Program-made: the position numbers and the translations under genes | Notes under the pieces: model-generated | What the model saw: only the letters and a program-made list of their open reading frames with translations | What the model was told of the DNA's origin: nothing | The model's database searches: none | Shown: piece by piece, positions 8,409-17,969 of the stretch | How positions within the stretch are numbered: the stretch's first letter is position 1 | Layout: every line of letters starts with the position of its first letter | Assembly: GCA_963728395.1 (NCBI GenBank) | Contig: CAVSJJ010000002.1 | Span: 50,474-114,473, forward strand | Length of the DNA: 64,000 bases | DNA from: CAVSJJ01 sp963728395 | GTDB lineage: Bacteria; Actinomycetota; Actinomycetes; Actinomycetales; Dermatophilaceae | Direction: 5' to 3'

Positions 8409-9608
8409 ATGAAGGCAGTGACCTGGCACGGTCGTCGCGACGTGCGCGTCGACACGGTGCCCGACCCGACGATCGAGGAGCCCGGGGACGCGGTGATCCG
8501 GGTGACGAGCACGAACATCTGCGGCTCCGACCTGCACCTGTACGAGGTGCTCGGGGCGTTCATGACCGAGGGCGACATCCTCGGGCACGAGGCGATGGGT
8601 GTCGTCGAGGAGGTCGGCTCGGAGGTGACCGGCCTGTCGGTCGGCGACCGGGTCGTCGTGCCCTTCCAGGTCTGCTGCGGGCGGTGCTGGATGTGCGACC
8701 ACGGCCTGCAGAGCCAGTGCGAGACGACGCAGGTGCGCGACCAGGGCAACGGCGCGGCCCTGTTCGGCTACTCCTCCCTCTACGGGTCCGTCCCCGGCGG
8801 GCAGGCGGAGTACCTGCGGGTCCCGCACGCCGACTACACCCACATCCCGGTCCCGGACGGGCCGCCGGACGACCGCTTCGTCTATCTCTCCGACGTCCTC
8901 CCGACGGCGTGGCAGGGTGTCGCCTACGCCGACCCGGACCCGGACGGCACCCTCCTCGTCCTCGGCCTCGGGCCGATCGGGGACATGGCCACCCGGATCG
9001 CCGTCCAGCGCGGCGTCCGCCAGGTCATCGGCGTCGACCTCGTCGACGAACGGCTGGCCCGGGCCCGGGGGCGAGGCGTCGAGACCCTCGACCTGCGCTC
9101 GGTGGACGACGTCGCGGACGCCGTGCGCGACCTGACCGGCGGCCGGGGAGCGGATGCCGTGGTCGACGCGGTCGGGATGGAGGCCCACGGCTCCGGGGTC
9201 GCCCGGCTGGCGCAGAAGGCCGCCGACCTGCTGCCGGACTCGCTCGAGAGCCGGCTGATGACCCGGGCCGGCACCGACCGGCTCGCCGCGCTGCGGGTGG
9301 CGGTCGACGCCGTCCGGCGCGGCGGGACGATCTCGCTCAGCGGGGTCTACGGAGGGATGACCTCCCCGCTGCCGATGATGACGATGTTCGACAAGCAGGT
9401 GCAGCTGCGGATGGGCCAGGCCAACGTCAAGCGCTGGATCCCGGACATCATGCCGCTGCTCGGCGACGACGACCCACTCGGCGTCGAGGACTTCGCAACC
9501 CACCGGCTCGCCCTGGACGAGGCGCCGGACGCCTACGCCCGCTTCCAGGCCAAGGAGGACGGCACCGTCAAGGTCGTCCTGCGTCCCGAGGCCTCGCGAG
9601 CCGCCTGA
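8409..9608 (+). CDS. Zinc-dependent alcohol dehydrogenase, formaldehyde-dehydrogenase type
   Basis: A 399-residue medium-chain dehydrogenase. The ATG is preceded by GGAGGTGGA. Catalytic-zinc ligands appear in ICGSDLH (Cys about 38) and GHEAMG (His and Glu about 60). The structural-zinc cysteines are the CCGRCWMC cluster with QSQC. The Rossmann fold motif LGLGPIGD is near residue 180. The long C-terminal half resembles glutathione-independent formaldehyde dehydrogenases. Its position beside formate dehydrogenase suggests a C1 oxidation link, but the substrate cannot be read from the sequence. Confidence 0.85.
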   Translation: MKAVTWHGRRDVRVDTVPDPTIEEPGDAVIRVTSTNICGSDLHLYEVLGAFMTEGDILGHEAMGVVEEVGSEVTGLSVGDRVVVPFQVCCGRCWMCDHGLQSQCETTQVRDQGNGAALFGYSSLYGSVPGGQAEYLRVPHADYTHIPVPDGPPDDRFVYLSDVLPTAWQGVAYADPDPDGTLLVLGLGPIGDMATRIAVQRGVRQVIGVDLVDERLARARGRGVETLDLRSVDDVADAVRDLTGGRGADAVVDAVGMEAHGSGVARLAQKAADLLPDSLESRLMTRAGTDRLAALRVAVDAVRRGGTISLSGVYGGMTSPLPMMTMFDKQVQLRMGQANVKRWIPDIMPLLGDDDPLGVEDFATHRLALDEAPDAYARFQAKEDGTVKVVLRPEASRAA

Positions 9609-9629
9609 GACCCGGCGCGGGGCGCCCGG

Positions 9630-10604
9630 CTACGACAGCTCGTTCTGCCGGCGCGCCGCCCGTCGCCCGAGCGTCGTCAGCGCCGCCATCAGCCGACCGC
9701 GCCGGACCTCGCGGCCCTCGACCTGTGGCGCGTCGGCACGGGTCCACTGACGCGCTGGTCCGGCGCCGGGCAGCGCGCGGGTGGCCAGCCCCAGGGCCCG
9801 GATCGTCGTCGCCGGGGCGATCCCGTGGACGCGGCGGGCGATCCACACCAAGGGGGAGGCGCCGACCAGCGGACGTCCGGCGAGCACGCCGTCGATGATC
9901 CGGCGCGCGGCGCGTTCCACCGGCACGCTGAGCAGCGGGAGGGAGGCGCCGGGCGCGAACCAGGCGTCGTCGCGGGTGGCCGCACCGGTGAACCTCGCAT
10001 GGGTGTGACCGCCCGTCCGCATCAGCCAGGGCGTCACCGAGGTGGCGCTGACCCCGGTCCCGCTCAGCCCGGCGGCCAGCCCCTCGGCCAGGCCGACGGC
10101 CCCGAACTTCGCGACCGAGTACGGCAACAGCCGCGGGACGGCGACGAGGCCACCGACGGAGGACACGATCCCGATCCGCCCCCGGCCGGCCGCACGCATC
10201 GAGGGCAGGACGGCGTGGGCGAGGTGGATCGGCCCCCAGAGCATCGTGTCGATCGCCTCGCGGTAGTGCCCGAGGGTGAGCCCCTCGAGCTCACCGACCT
10301 GGATGACGCCCGCGACGTGGAAGGCCGCGTCGATCCGGCCCTCCGCCGCGAGGACGTCGTCGACGACGCGGCGCACGCTCTCGGCGTCGCGCACGTCCCC
10401 GACGTGGGGCGTCACGGCGGCGGACTCCTCGCCGACCAGGGTGGCCGCCCGGTCCAGCTCGGCGGCGTCCCTGGCGAGCACGTGGACGAGCCAGCCGCGC
10501 GAGGCGAGGACCCGGCAGATCTCGAGGCCGAGCCCTCGCGAGCCACCGGCCACGACGGCCACGGGCGGATGGTGCTGCGTCGGGGGCGTCACGGGCGATG
10601 TCAT
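9630..10604 (-). CDS. Short-chain dehydrogenase/reductase
   Basis: A 324-residue SDR. The NAD(P) motif is GGSRGLG near residue 20, the NNAG equivalent is HVAGVIQ near 98, and the catalytic Tyr/Lys lie in YSVAKFG near 160. A C-terminal extension of about 80 residues with hydrophobic and basic stretches may contact membrane. The gene runs convergent to the alcohol dehydrogenase upstream (gap about 20 nt) and divergent from the next SDR. The substrate is unknown. Confidence 0.85.
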   Translation of the reverse strand: MTSPVTPPTQHHPPVAVVAGGSRGLGLEICRVLASRGWLVHVLARDAAELDRAATLVGEESAAVTPHVGDVRDAESVRRVVDDVLAAEGRIDAAFHVAGVIQVGELEGLTLGHYREAIDTMLWGPIHLAHAVLPSMRAAGRGRIGIVSSVGGLVAVPRLLPYSVAKFGAVGLAEGLAAGLSGTGVSATSVTPWLMRTGGHTHARFTGAATRDDAWFAPGASLPLLSVPVERAARRIIDGVLAGRPLVGASPLVWIARRVHGIAPATTIRALGLATRALPGAGPARQWTRADAPQVEGREVRRGRLMAALTTLGRRAARRQNELS

Positions 10605-10725
10605 GGGCGATCCCTACCCCCGTCGTCGTGGCCGCACGCATGGCCGCCCCGTCCGTGGGTAGTGGGCTGGCCCCGCCACCACCGGCGGGGCCAGCGACGC
10701 GTGACATCCCAGGAGGCTGATCGAC

Positions 10726-11580
10726 ATGGGCACCGACGACATCCCCGGCCAGACCCAGGCGTGGCCGGGAACGACCGACGACCTCGAGCCCGCCGCCGAC
10801 CACGGCGAGGAGTCGTGGCGCACCCGCAGCCGGCTCGTGGGCAAGCGGTGCCTGGTCACCGGCGGCGACAGCGGCATCGGCCGGGCGGTCTGCATCGCCT
10901 TCGCCAAGGAGGGCGCCGACGTCATGCTCACCCACCTGCCCGAGGAGGCGGAGGATGCCGCGGAGACGGCCGAGGTCGTGCGGGCGCAGGGGCGGCACAT
11001 CGTGCTGCACGAGGCCGACCTGCGCACCCACGAGGCGTGCCGCGACCTCGCCCAGCGGGCCCACACCGAGCTCGGCGGCGTCGACGTCCTCGTCTGCAAC
11101 GCCGCATACCAGATGACCCACGACCTGCTGGAGGACTTCCCAGCCGAGCAGATCGAGCGCACCTTCGCCACGAACGTCTTCTCCACGTTCTGGCTGGTCC
11201 GTGAGCTGGGGCGGGAGCTGGAGTCCAACGGCGGCAGCGTCATCGTCACCACGTCGGTGCAGGCGTACTCGCCGTCGGACCACCTCCTCGACTACGCGGC
11301 GAGCAAGGCGGCGCTGAACAACCTCGTCGTCAACCTGGCCCAGGAGCTCGGCCCCCGCGGGGTACGCGTCAACGCCGTCGCGCCCGGGGCGACGTGGACG
11401 CCACTCATCCCGGCGACGATGAGCGCCGACAAGGTCGAGGGCTTCGGGTCGACCGCTCCCCTCGGCCGGGCGGCGCACCCGATCGAGGTTGCCGCGGCCT
11501 ACGTCTTCCTCGCCTCGGACGAGGCGAGCTATGTCTCCGGGACGGTGCTCGGGGTGACCGGCGGCCGGCCCGTCTTCTGA
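10726..11580 (+). CDS. SDR family oxidoreductase (YhdF/YghA-like)
   Basis: A 284-residue SDR with a hydrophilic N-terminal extension of about 40 residues, as in the YhdF/YghA general-stress group. The start ATG has AGGAGG 12 nt upstream. Motifs are VTGGDSGIG near residue 47, CNAAY near 124 and YAASKAAL near 192, ending in the typical VTGGRP. It probably reduces carbonyls with NAD(P)H. It is divergent from the SDR at 9630-10604. Confidence 0.85.
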   Translation: MGTDDIPGQTQAWPGTTDDLEPAADHGEESWRTRSRLVGKRCLVTGGDSGIGRAVCIAFAKEGADVMLTHLPEEAEDAAETAEVVRAQGRHIVLHEADLRTHEACRDLAQRAHTELGGVDVLVCNAAYQMTHDLLEDFPAEQIERTFATNVFSTFWLVRELGRELESNGGSVIVTTSVQAYSPSDHLLDYAASKAALNNLVVNLAQELGPRGVRVNAVAPGATWTPLIPATMSADKVEGFGSTAPLGRAAHPIEVAAAYVFLASDEASYVSGTVLGVTGGRPVF

Positions 11581-11614
11581 TCGCCGCGCGGAGCCGCCCG
11601 GCCGGCGGCTCGCG

Positions 11615-12193
11615 TCAGTGGCCGGTCCCCCGGTCCACGCCGGGAGCCCCCTCGGATGGCCAGGCGTGTCCCGACGCGCGCGCTTGCAGGCTCGCCCGGT
11701 TGTACCGCTGGAGCATCGCGGGATAGCCGTTGACGACGACGTCGACGGCCACGACCCAGGCCGCGCTCGACCACCAGCCGCGCGCCGCGGCATACCCGGC
11801 GACCGGCAGGGTCGCGACGAGCATGACGCCGTGCACGGTCTCGGCCTGACGCATCCGCCCCAGGAGCCGGGCGAGCGACTCCGGCGTCGGGTCCGCGGGC
11901 ATCCGGATCGACGGGGCGAACACGTGGAGCGGACCGCGCCGCAACAGCTGCTTGGCGAGCCGGACACCGAGCAGCTCGTAGACCCGGCCCCGTCGCTCCC
12001 AGCCCCGCAGCACGAAGACCCGCTCGGGGACCCGCGCCGTCACCAGGCCGCCGACGAGCGAGAAGCATGCCATCGGGATCCAGACGGCCAGGAAGGCGAC
12101 GAGGGCCGAGCGCGCCCCGAATGCCGCGGCCGCCAGCACGAGCGTCAGCGCCCCACCGGCGGCGGCGACCAGGACGAGCAGGAGACGCCGCAC
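11615..12193 (-). CDS. CrtO-like glycosyl-4,4'-diaponeurosporenoate acyltransferase family protein
   Basis: A 192-residue membrane protein with an N-terminal signal-anchor and about four hydrophobic segments. The C-terminal NGYPAMLQRYNR matches the conserved NxYPxxxQRYNR box of staphyloxanthin acyltransferase CrtO relatives, and a central RVYELLGVR is also characteristic. No carotenoid genes are nearby, so the acyl acceptor is unknown. The gene runs convergent to the upstream SDR. Confidence 0.6.
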   Translation of the reverse strand: MRRLLLVLVAAAGGALTLVLAAAAFGARSALVAFLAVWIPMACFSLVGGLVTARVPERVFVLRGWERRGRVYELLGVRLAKQLLRRGPLHVFAPSIRMPADPTPESLARLLGRMRQAETVHGVMLVATLPVAGYAAARGWWSSAAWVVAVDVVVNGYPAMLQRYNRASLQARASGHAWPSEGAPGVDRGTGH

Positions 12194-12273
12194 CGGGCCA
12201 TCGTCCCGCGCGCGGCGGCCGGCGGACTATGACCCCGGACACGGCCGAGCACCCGACGTGCCGCGAGTGGCGT

Positions 12274-12279
12274 TAGGGT
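12274..12279 (+). promoter_or_regulatory. Putative -10 box upstream of the ABC operon
   Basis: TAGGGT of the same form as at 5094, 29903 and 46754. It would place a start near 12287 and leave a leader of about 90 nt before the GTG at 12377. Confidence 0.35.
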
Positions 12280-12376
12280 CTGCTGGGCCCCGACGAGCGG
12301 GCACCGGACCCGGCGGCGTGCGGAGACAGAGCCATGTGCGGCCCGGGGGCGCCGACGGCAACGAGGAGGAACACCG

Positions 12377-15300
12377 GTGGACGGGCAGCTGTGGCGGGCG
12401 GTGCGCTCGCGGCTCGGCCAGTCGGTGGCCCTCGTCGCCCTGTCGGCGTTGACCGCCACCTGCCTGGCGTCGGCCCCGATGCTGGCCCGGGCGATGGAGC
12501 AGGGGCTGCTTCGGTCGACCCTCGCGCACGCGCATCCGGCCGACACCGCGCTGACGATCCGGGCGACGAAGACCCAACAGAGCGGCCAGTTCACCCCGGC
12601 CGACCTCGAGCAGTACCTTCCCTCCGGCGCCGCACCGTTCTTCCCCGACCCGATCGGCTCCGACACCCTCATCACCGACGTTCCGACCGCCCCGACCGCC
12701 AAGCCGTCGCCCGTCCGGGTCATCGCGCGTGACGACGTGTGCGCGCACCTGGAGATCGTCGACGGCGCCTGCCCGCGCACCGGGAACGAGGTCCTCGTCT
12801 CCAGCGACGACGCGGCCAACTGGGGCTGGCACGCGGGGACCGTCCTCACGGTGGGCACCCGCCAGTCGGCCGAGGACGTGCCGGTCGCGTCGCCGGCGGA
12901 CCCCCCGGGGCGGCTGACCGTCGTCGGCGTGTACGCGATGCGCGAGGATCCCGCCTACTGGCTCCGCTTCACCCCCGTCGGCAAGTCGGGCATCCCCGTC
13001 TCGGCGGGGTCCGACCTCGTCCCCGGCGTCGACGACCTCGTCACCGACCCGGCGACGTTCGCTCGTGGCTGGGCCGACGAGGTGGGCGTCACCCTCCAGT
13101 ACCCCCTCGACCGCAGTGCCTTCACCCTCGACTCACTCGCCCAGGCGGACGCGGCCTTCGAGCGGCTCCCGGCGACGAGCGGAGTCACCCTCGACACCCC
13201 CGTCTCGCGGATCGTCACGTCGATCCAGGGCGGGCGAGACCAGGTGCGCTTCCTCGTGCCCGTCGTCGCGGCCCAGCTCGCCCTGCTGGCGGCGTCGGTC
13301 CTCGTCGTCGTCGCCCAGGCAGCCGTCGAGCAGCGCCGGTCCGAGGTCGCGCTCGCCCGGCTGCGCGGTCGCAGCCGCGCAGCCACCCGCCGGCTCGTCA
13401 TGGCCGAGCTCGGCGCGCTCGTCGCCGTCGGCCTGCCCGTCGGGTTCGCCCTCGCACTGCTGGCGGAGGCCGTCGCCCGGTGGATGCTGCCCGCCGGGGT
13501 CCCCTTCGAGGTGCCGTGGCTGGCGTTGGCCGCGCTCGCGGTCGCCGGGGTGATCGCCCTCGCCGCGGTGTATGCCGCGGCCCGCCCGGTGCTGCGCGAG
13601 CCGGTCGCGTCCCTGCTGCGGGCGGTCCGCCCGGCGATCGGGCGGGTGCGGCTCGGCGCTGCCGACGCGGTCCTGGTGACCCTGGCCGCCGTCGGCGTCG
13701 GCGGCCTCGTCTCCGGCTCGGTCTCCGGCCCGCTCGCCGTCCTCACGCCGATCCTCCTCGCCCTCGCGGCGGGCAGCGTCGCCGCGGCGCTGCTGTCCGG
13801 CGTCGTCGTCCGCTGGGGGACCAAGCGGCTGGGCCGGGCCCGGCTGTCGGTGTCCCTCGCCGCGCTCGCGGCGGCCCGGCGGCCCGCGCTGCGCTGGCTC
13901 CTCGTCGTCGTTTCGATGACGACGGCGATGACGGTCTTCTTCGCCGACGCGGCCGTCGTCGCCGACCGCAACCGTGCCGACCGGGCCCGGCTCGAGAACG
14001 GCGCACCGACGGTGCTCGTGACCGACTCGACGAACCCGTCGGCCGTCGTGGCCGTCACCGACGCCCTCGGCGCCGACTCCTCGCACGTCGCGCCGGCCGC
14101 CGTCGTCCGGCCTCGGGACACCTCGAGCACGGCGACCCTCGCCATGCGGCCGGCTGACCTCGGCCGCGTCGCGTTCGTCCCTCCCGGGCAGACTCCGGTG
14201 GACATCGCCGGCCTGGCCCCGCCCGACGTCGACACCGTCCGTCTCGACGGGACGACGCTCACGGGGACGCTGCGCTGGACCCCCGACGCGGCGAGCGGGG
14301 ATGTGCCGGCCGGGACCCTGGCCCAGGTCGGCTTCGCCGTCACCGCCCCCACGGGGCAGCAGCTGAGCCGCGACCTCGCCACGATCCGCGTCGACCGGCC
14401 GACGACGGTCCGCATCTCCGCGCCGCTCCTGTGCGATGCCGGCTGCCGGCTGGACGGGCTGTTCTTCCGGGCCAAGGTGCTCGAGACCCTCGTCAGCGGA
14501 CGCCTCACCCTGTCCGGGCTCGCCCTCGACGGCACCGCGCTCGACATCGGCGACGCCGCGACCTGGCATCCGACGACGACCGACTTCGGGGAGCGGCTCG
14601 CGGTGACGTCGAGCGACGCCGCCGGGCCCGTCGTCCTCGAGGTGGCCGACGAGGGTTCCCGCCTCGTCGCGCGCTACGCCGACGTGCCCCTCGTCCTGCC
14701 CATCGTCCTCGCCGGCCGGATGCCGGTCGGGGCGCGGGAGGGACGCTTCGACATCCAGAGCCTGGCCGCGATCCCCACCCCGGCCCGGACCGTCGCCCGG
14801 GTCGGCGCCCTCCCCGAGGTCGGCGACCGTGGTGCGCTCGTCGACCTCGACACCCTGCTCCGGCTCGGCGGGTCCATCCCGCAGACCGGGTCGCTCGAGG
14901 TGTGGGTCGACACCGAGGACCCGGCGACGGTGTCCCGGGTGCGGGCCGCGCTGCACGAGGGCGGCATCGACGTAATCCGGACGAGGACGTATGCCGGGGC
15001 CAAGGCGGCATACGACGAGTCGGCGACCGCCTGGGGCTTCACGCTCGGGCTGCTGTCCGGCGGGGTTGCGGTGCTCATCGGCGCCCTCGTCATGGTCGTC
15101 GTCGCCCTCACCGCCTGGCGCCGGACCGTGCGCGATCTCGCGGCCCTGCGGGTCAGCGGCGTCCCCGTCGGGGTCCTCGCCCGCTCGATGCGCCTCGAGC
15201 ACGGTGGGGTCGCGGTCGTCGGCGTCGTCGTCGGGGCGGCCTGCGGGCTTCTCGGCGGTGTCATCGCGATGCCCCTCCTCCCGCTGTTCGACCTCGCCCC

Positions 15301-15454
15301 GCCGGAGGTGCCGGTCGCTCGGCTCGCCCCGTCGTGGTGGGCCGTCACGGTGGCGGCGACGGCCGCCCTCGTCGTCTTTGCCGGCACGGGGCTGGCCCTC
15401 GCCCGGTGGCTCGTCGGCCGGGCCGGCGTGCAGCGGATCAGGGAGGCGCTGTGA
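12377..15454 (+). CDS. FtsX-type ABC transporter permease
   Basis: A 1025-residue membrane protein. The GTG start has AGGAGG upstream. A first transmembrane helix near residues 15-35 is followed by a large extracytoplasmic domain. A block of several helices (about 295-520) contains the FtsX-like core, then a second extracytoplasmic domain and a final FtsX block (about 890-1020). The two-FtsX layout is that of MacB-like or lipoprotein-handling exporters that act mechanically rather than as classic channels. The stop overlaps the next ATPase start (GTGA). Confidence 0.85.
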   Translation: MDGQLWRAVRSRLGQSVALVALSALTATCLASAPMLARAMEQGLLRSTLAHAHPADTALTIRATKTQQSGQFTPADLEQYLPSGAAPFFPDPIGSDTLITDVPTAPTAKPSPVRVIARDDVCAHLEIVDGACPRTGNEVLVSSDDAANWGWHAGTVLTVGTRQSAEDVPVASPADPPGRLTVVGVYAMREDPAYWLRFTPVGKSGIPVSAGSDLVPGVDDLVTDPATFARGWADEVGVTLQYPLDRSAFTLDSLAQADAAFERLPATSGVTLDTPVSRIVTSIQGGRDQVRFLVPVVAAQLALLAASVLVVVAQAAVEQRRSEVALARLRGRSRAATRRLVMAELGALVAVGLPVGFALALLAEAVARWMLPAGVPFEVPWLALAALAVAGVIALAAVYAAARPVLREPVASLLRAVRPAIGRVRLGAADAVLVTLAAVGVGGLVSGSVSGPLAVLTPILLALAAGSVAAALLSGVVVRWGTKRLGRARLSVSLAALAAARRPALRWLLVVVSMTTAMTVFFADAAVVADRNRADRARLENGAPTVLVTDSTNPSAVVAVTDALGADSSHVAPAAVVRPRDTSSTATLAMRPADLGRVAFVPPGQTPVDIAGLAPPDVDTVRLDGTTLTGTLRWTPDAASGDVPAGTLAQVGFAVTAPTGQQLSRDLATIRVDRPTTVRISAPLLCDAGCRLDGLFFRAKVLETLVSGRLTLSGLALDGTALDIGDAATWHPTTTDFGERLAVTSSDAAGPVVLEVADEGSRLVARYADVPLVLPIVLAGRMPVGAREGRFDIQSLAAIPTPARTVARVGALPEVGDRGALVDLDTLLRLGGSIPQTGSLEVWVDTEDPATVSRVRAALHEGGIDVIRTRTYAGAKAAYDESATAWGFTLGLLSGGVAVLIGALVMVVVALTAWRRTVRDLAALRVSGVPVGVLARSMRLEHGGVAVVGVVVGAACGLLGGVIAMPLLPLFDLAPPEVPVARLAPSWWAVTVAATAALVVFAGTGLALARWLVGRAGVQRIREAL

Positions 15455-16304
15455 CCGGGACCGCCCTCGCCGTCGGCGCCCGCGGCGTCGTCCATGTCTA
15501 TCGCTCCGAGGGGCACGACGTGGCCGCCCTGTCCGGCGTCGACCTCGTCGTCGCCGCCGGTGAGATCGTCGCGCTGCTCGGCCCGTCCGGCTCGGGCAAG
15601 TCGACGCTGCTGTCCATCCTCGGCGGACTGCTGCGTCCCAGCGCCGGCATCGTCACGGTCGGGCCGCACGTGGTCTCCGCCATGGGCGAGGCCGAGCTCG
15701 ACGTGCTCCGGTCGACGGAGGTCGGCATCGTCCTCCAGGGGGCGGCACGCAATCTCGTGCCCTACTTCAGCGTCGCCGAGAACGTCCGGTTCGCCCAGGG
15801 GGCGGCCCGCGGCCGTGACCGGGAGGTCCCCGACCCGATGGAGGTCGTCGCCCTCGTCGGCCTCGCGGACGCCGCCGACCGGGCCCTCTCGACGCTCACG
15901 CCGGGCGACCTCCAGCGCGCCGCCCTCGGGGTCTCGGTCGCCGCCGGACCGGGACTGCTCCTCGCCGACGAGCCGACGAGCCAGCTCGACCATGAGGCCC
16001 GCGACGTCATGCTTGCCGCGATGGCCCAGGTCAACGCCGAGACCGGCACGACCATCGTCCTCGTCACCCACGATCCCGAGGTCGCAGCCCGGATGCCGCG
16101 GACGGTGACGATCCGGGACGGCCGGGTCGGCGCCGAGGGCCGCTCCGGCCAGGAGTTCGCCGTCGTCTCCGCCGACGGGTCGGTGCCGCTGCCGCCGCGT
16201 GCCCTCGAGGTCTTCACCCCGGGAAGCCTGGTCCGGGTCCACGAGGAGGACGGCCGCTGGCTCCTCCTGCCGGAGGACGTCCTGGCCGAGGGGGGGAGCG
16301 ATGA
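15451..16304 (+). CDS. ABC transporter ATPase (apparent 3' frameshift)
   Basis: ATPase coupled to the preceding permease. It has Walker A GPSGSGKST near residue 47, Q-loop VLQGAARN, Walker B LLLADEPT and switch His VTHDP. The signature motif is degenerate: LTPGDLQRA replaces LSGGQ. As sequenced, the frame stays open to 16593, overlapping the next gene by 293 nt with a nonsense-looking Arg-rich tail. Adding one G to the G7 tract at 16290-16296 would end the protein at the TGA 16302-16304, giving an ATGA overlap with the next ATPase. I give that natural end. Either a sequence error or a slippery tract explains it. Confidence 0.75.
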
Positions 16305-16954
16305 GGACCGACTGCATCGCCGAGCTGCACGACGTCGGCGTCGACTTCGGGGCGGTCCGCGCCCTCGACGGCGTCGACCTGCGGGTCCGGCCCGGAGAGC
16401 TCGTCGCCGTCACCGGCCACTCCGGCGCGGGCAAGACGACGCTGCTCGGGGTGCTGGCGGGGCTGGTGCAGCCGGGCGCGGGCAGGGCCCTCGTCGCCGG
16501 CGAGGAGGTCCGCGACCGGGAGCACACGGTGTCGCTCGGGGTCGTCCTCATCCCGCAGGGGAACGCGCTGGCGGCAACGCTCACGGCCTATGAGAACGTC
16601 CTCGTGCCCCTCCTCGCGACCGGTTCGCCCCGGCACGCGGCGCAGGTACACGCCCGCGAGGCGCTCGCCGCCGTCGGGCTCGAGGACTCGCTCGGGCACC
16701 TCGTCGAGGAGCTGTCCGGCGGCCAGCAGCAGCGGGTCGCCGTCGCGCGGGGCCTCGCCCTCGAGTCACCGGTCCTGCTCGCCGACGAGCCGACGTCCGA
16801 GCTCGACCACGACAACCGGGAGCGGGTCCTCGACCTGCTCCGGGCCCGGGCGAGCGCCGGGGCCGCCGTCGTCATGGCGACCCATGACCTCGAGGCCGCC
16901 GCGCGGGCGGACCGGATCATCGCCCTGGACGACGGCAGGATCGTCGAGGCCTGA
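16301..16954 (+). CDS. ABC transporter ATPase
   Basis: A 217-residue MacB/LolD-like ATPase. Walker A is GHSGAGKTT near residue 39, the Q-loop VLIPQGN near 85, the signature LSGGQQQRVAVARG (intact) near 139, Walker B VLLADEPTSELD and switch ATHD. It is the third gene of the operon and the only one of the two ATPases with a canonical signature. The pair may form a heterodimer with one weak site. Confidence 0.9.
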   Translation: MRTDCIAELHDVGVDFGAVRALDGVDLRVRPGELVAVTGHSGAGKTTLLGVLAGLVQPGAGRALVAGEEVRDREHTVSLGVVLIPQGNALAATLTAYENVLVPLLATGSPRHAAQVHAREALAAVGLEDSLGHLVEELSGGQQQRVAVARGLALESPVLLADEPTSELDHDNRERVLDLLRARASAGAAVVMATHDLEAAARADRIIALDDGRIVEA

Positions 16955-17135
16955 CCCGGGCCGATCCGGTCGGCGGCGGCCTGCCGAGGGGCCGCTCGCG
17001 CGCTCGGCGTTGCCGGTCGTGGCAGCGCGCATCCACAACTTTGGGGATGCCGGCGCCTGCCTTCTCGATGACGCTGGGGAGGCCTCGCACCGAGGGGGTA
17101 CGGGGCGCACCATCATCGAGGGGAGAACGATCCAC

Positions 17136-17852
17136 ATGTCATTGGGCAAGGCCTGGCGGCTGGGCGGCTTCGTCGCCGCACTGACCGCCTCCGCCGGACT
17201 CGTCGCGGCCGCGACGAGCGCCACGGGGGCATACTTCACCGACGCACATCCCGGCTCCATCAGCGCGAGCTCGGGCCACCTGAAGCTCGACATCACGGGC
17301 GTCTCGGGCGGCGCGAGCGCGTCCGGGCCGGAGAGCCTCGCGCTCGACTTCAGCAACCTCTACCCGGCCGACTACCGGACCGAGAAGATCAACTACACCG
17401 TCGACTCGAGCGTCGGCAACGAGGACATCTGGCTCGTCTTCCCGACCGACACCACGGTCCAGCAGAACGTCTACGCCATGTTCACCGGTCCCGGGTCGTC
17501 CTACCACGGCGGCGGGCTCGGTCGGTACGGCCACTTCGCGGTCTCCGACAGCCACGGCGGGCTCGCGTTCTCGTCCTACAACCTGTCCTCGGGGTACAGC
17601 AGCGATTGCACCCCGAGCTCGATCGGACACGCGACGGCCCCGATGGGCAGCGCCGCGGACAACACCGGTGCCCCGCCGTGCGCCGTGCCGCAGAAGATCC
17701 GGCTGGCCCACGACCTCGCCTCCGGGACGACCGGGCAGGTCTCGATCACCTTCGGCCTGACCCAGCGCCAGACCGAACAGGACCAGGTCGAGTTCTTCGG
17801 CCACGGAGTCGACTTCCAGATCGTCGCGACCCAGCCCGGCGTCGCGCCGTGA
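17136..17852 (+). CDS. TasA/CalY-like secreted protein with SipW-dependent signal peptide
   Basis: A 238-residue exported protein. After a basic N-terminus and hydrophobic core (residues 8-30) comes ATGAYFTD, the hallmark of SipW-cognate signal peptides. The mature part starts with SISASSGHLKLD and is rich in Gly, Ser, Tyr and Asp with a beta-rich look, plus two Cys in the C-terminal half (near residues 157 and 186). In Bacillus such proteins form matrix fibres. The Shine-Dalgarno GAGGGGAG precedes the ATG. The next gene encodes the matching signal peptidase, which strongly supports the call. Confidence 0.75.
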   Translation: MSLGKAWRLGGFVAALTASAGLVAAATSATGAYFTDAHPGSISASSGHLKLDITGVSGGASASGPESLALDFSNLYPADYRTEKINYTVDSSVGNEDIWLVFPTDTTVQQNVYAMFTGPGSSYHGGGLGRYGHFAVSDSHGGLAFSSYNLSSGYSSDCTPSSIGHATAPMGSAADNTGAPPCAVPQKIRLAHDLASGTTGQVSITFGLTQRQTEQDQVEFFGHGVDFQIVATQPGVAP

Positions 17853-17969
17853 TGTCCGTCGGGCGCTGAGCGGGCGGCATACCGTCCGCTCGGCCCCCGA
17901 CCGGAGCACCGCCGGCGCGGGAGCAGCCCTCCCGCGCCGGCGGCCCACCACCCACCACAGGGAGAAGCG

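Noticed and set aside
6161..8749. An 862-residue minus-strand open frame over selA/selB
   Set aside because: Antisense shadow of clearly recognisable selB and adh; composition without domains.
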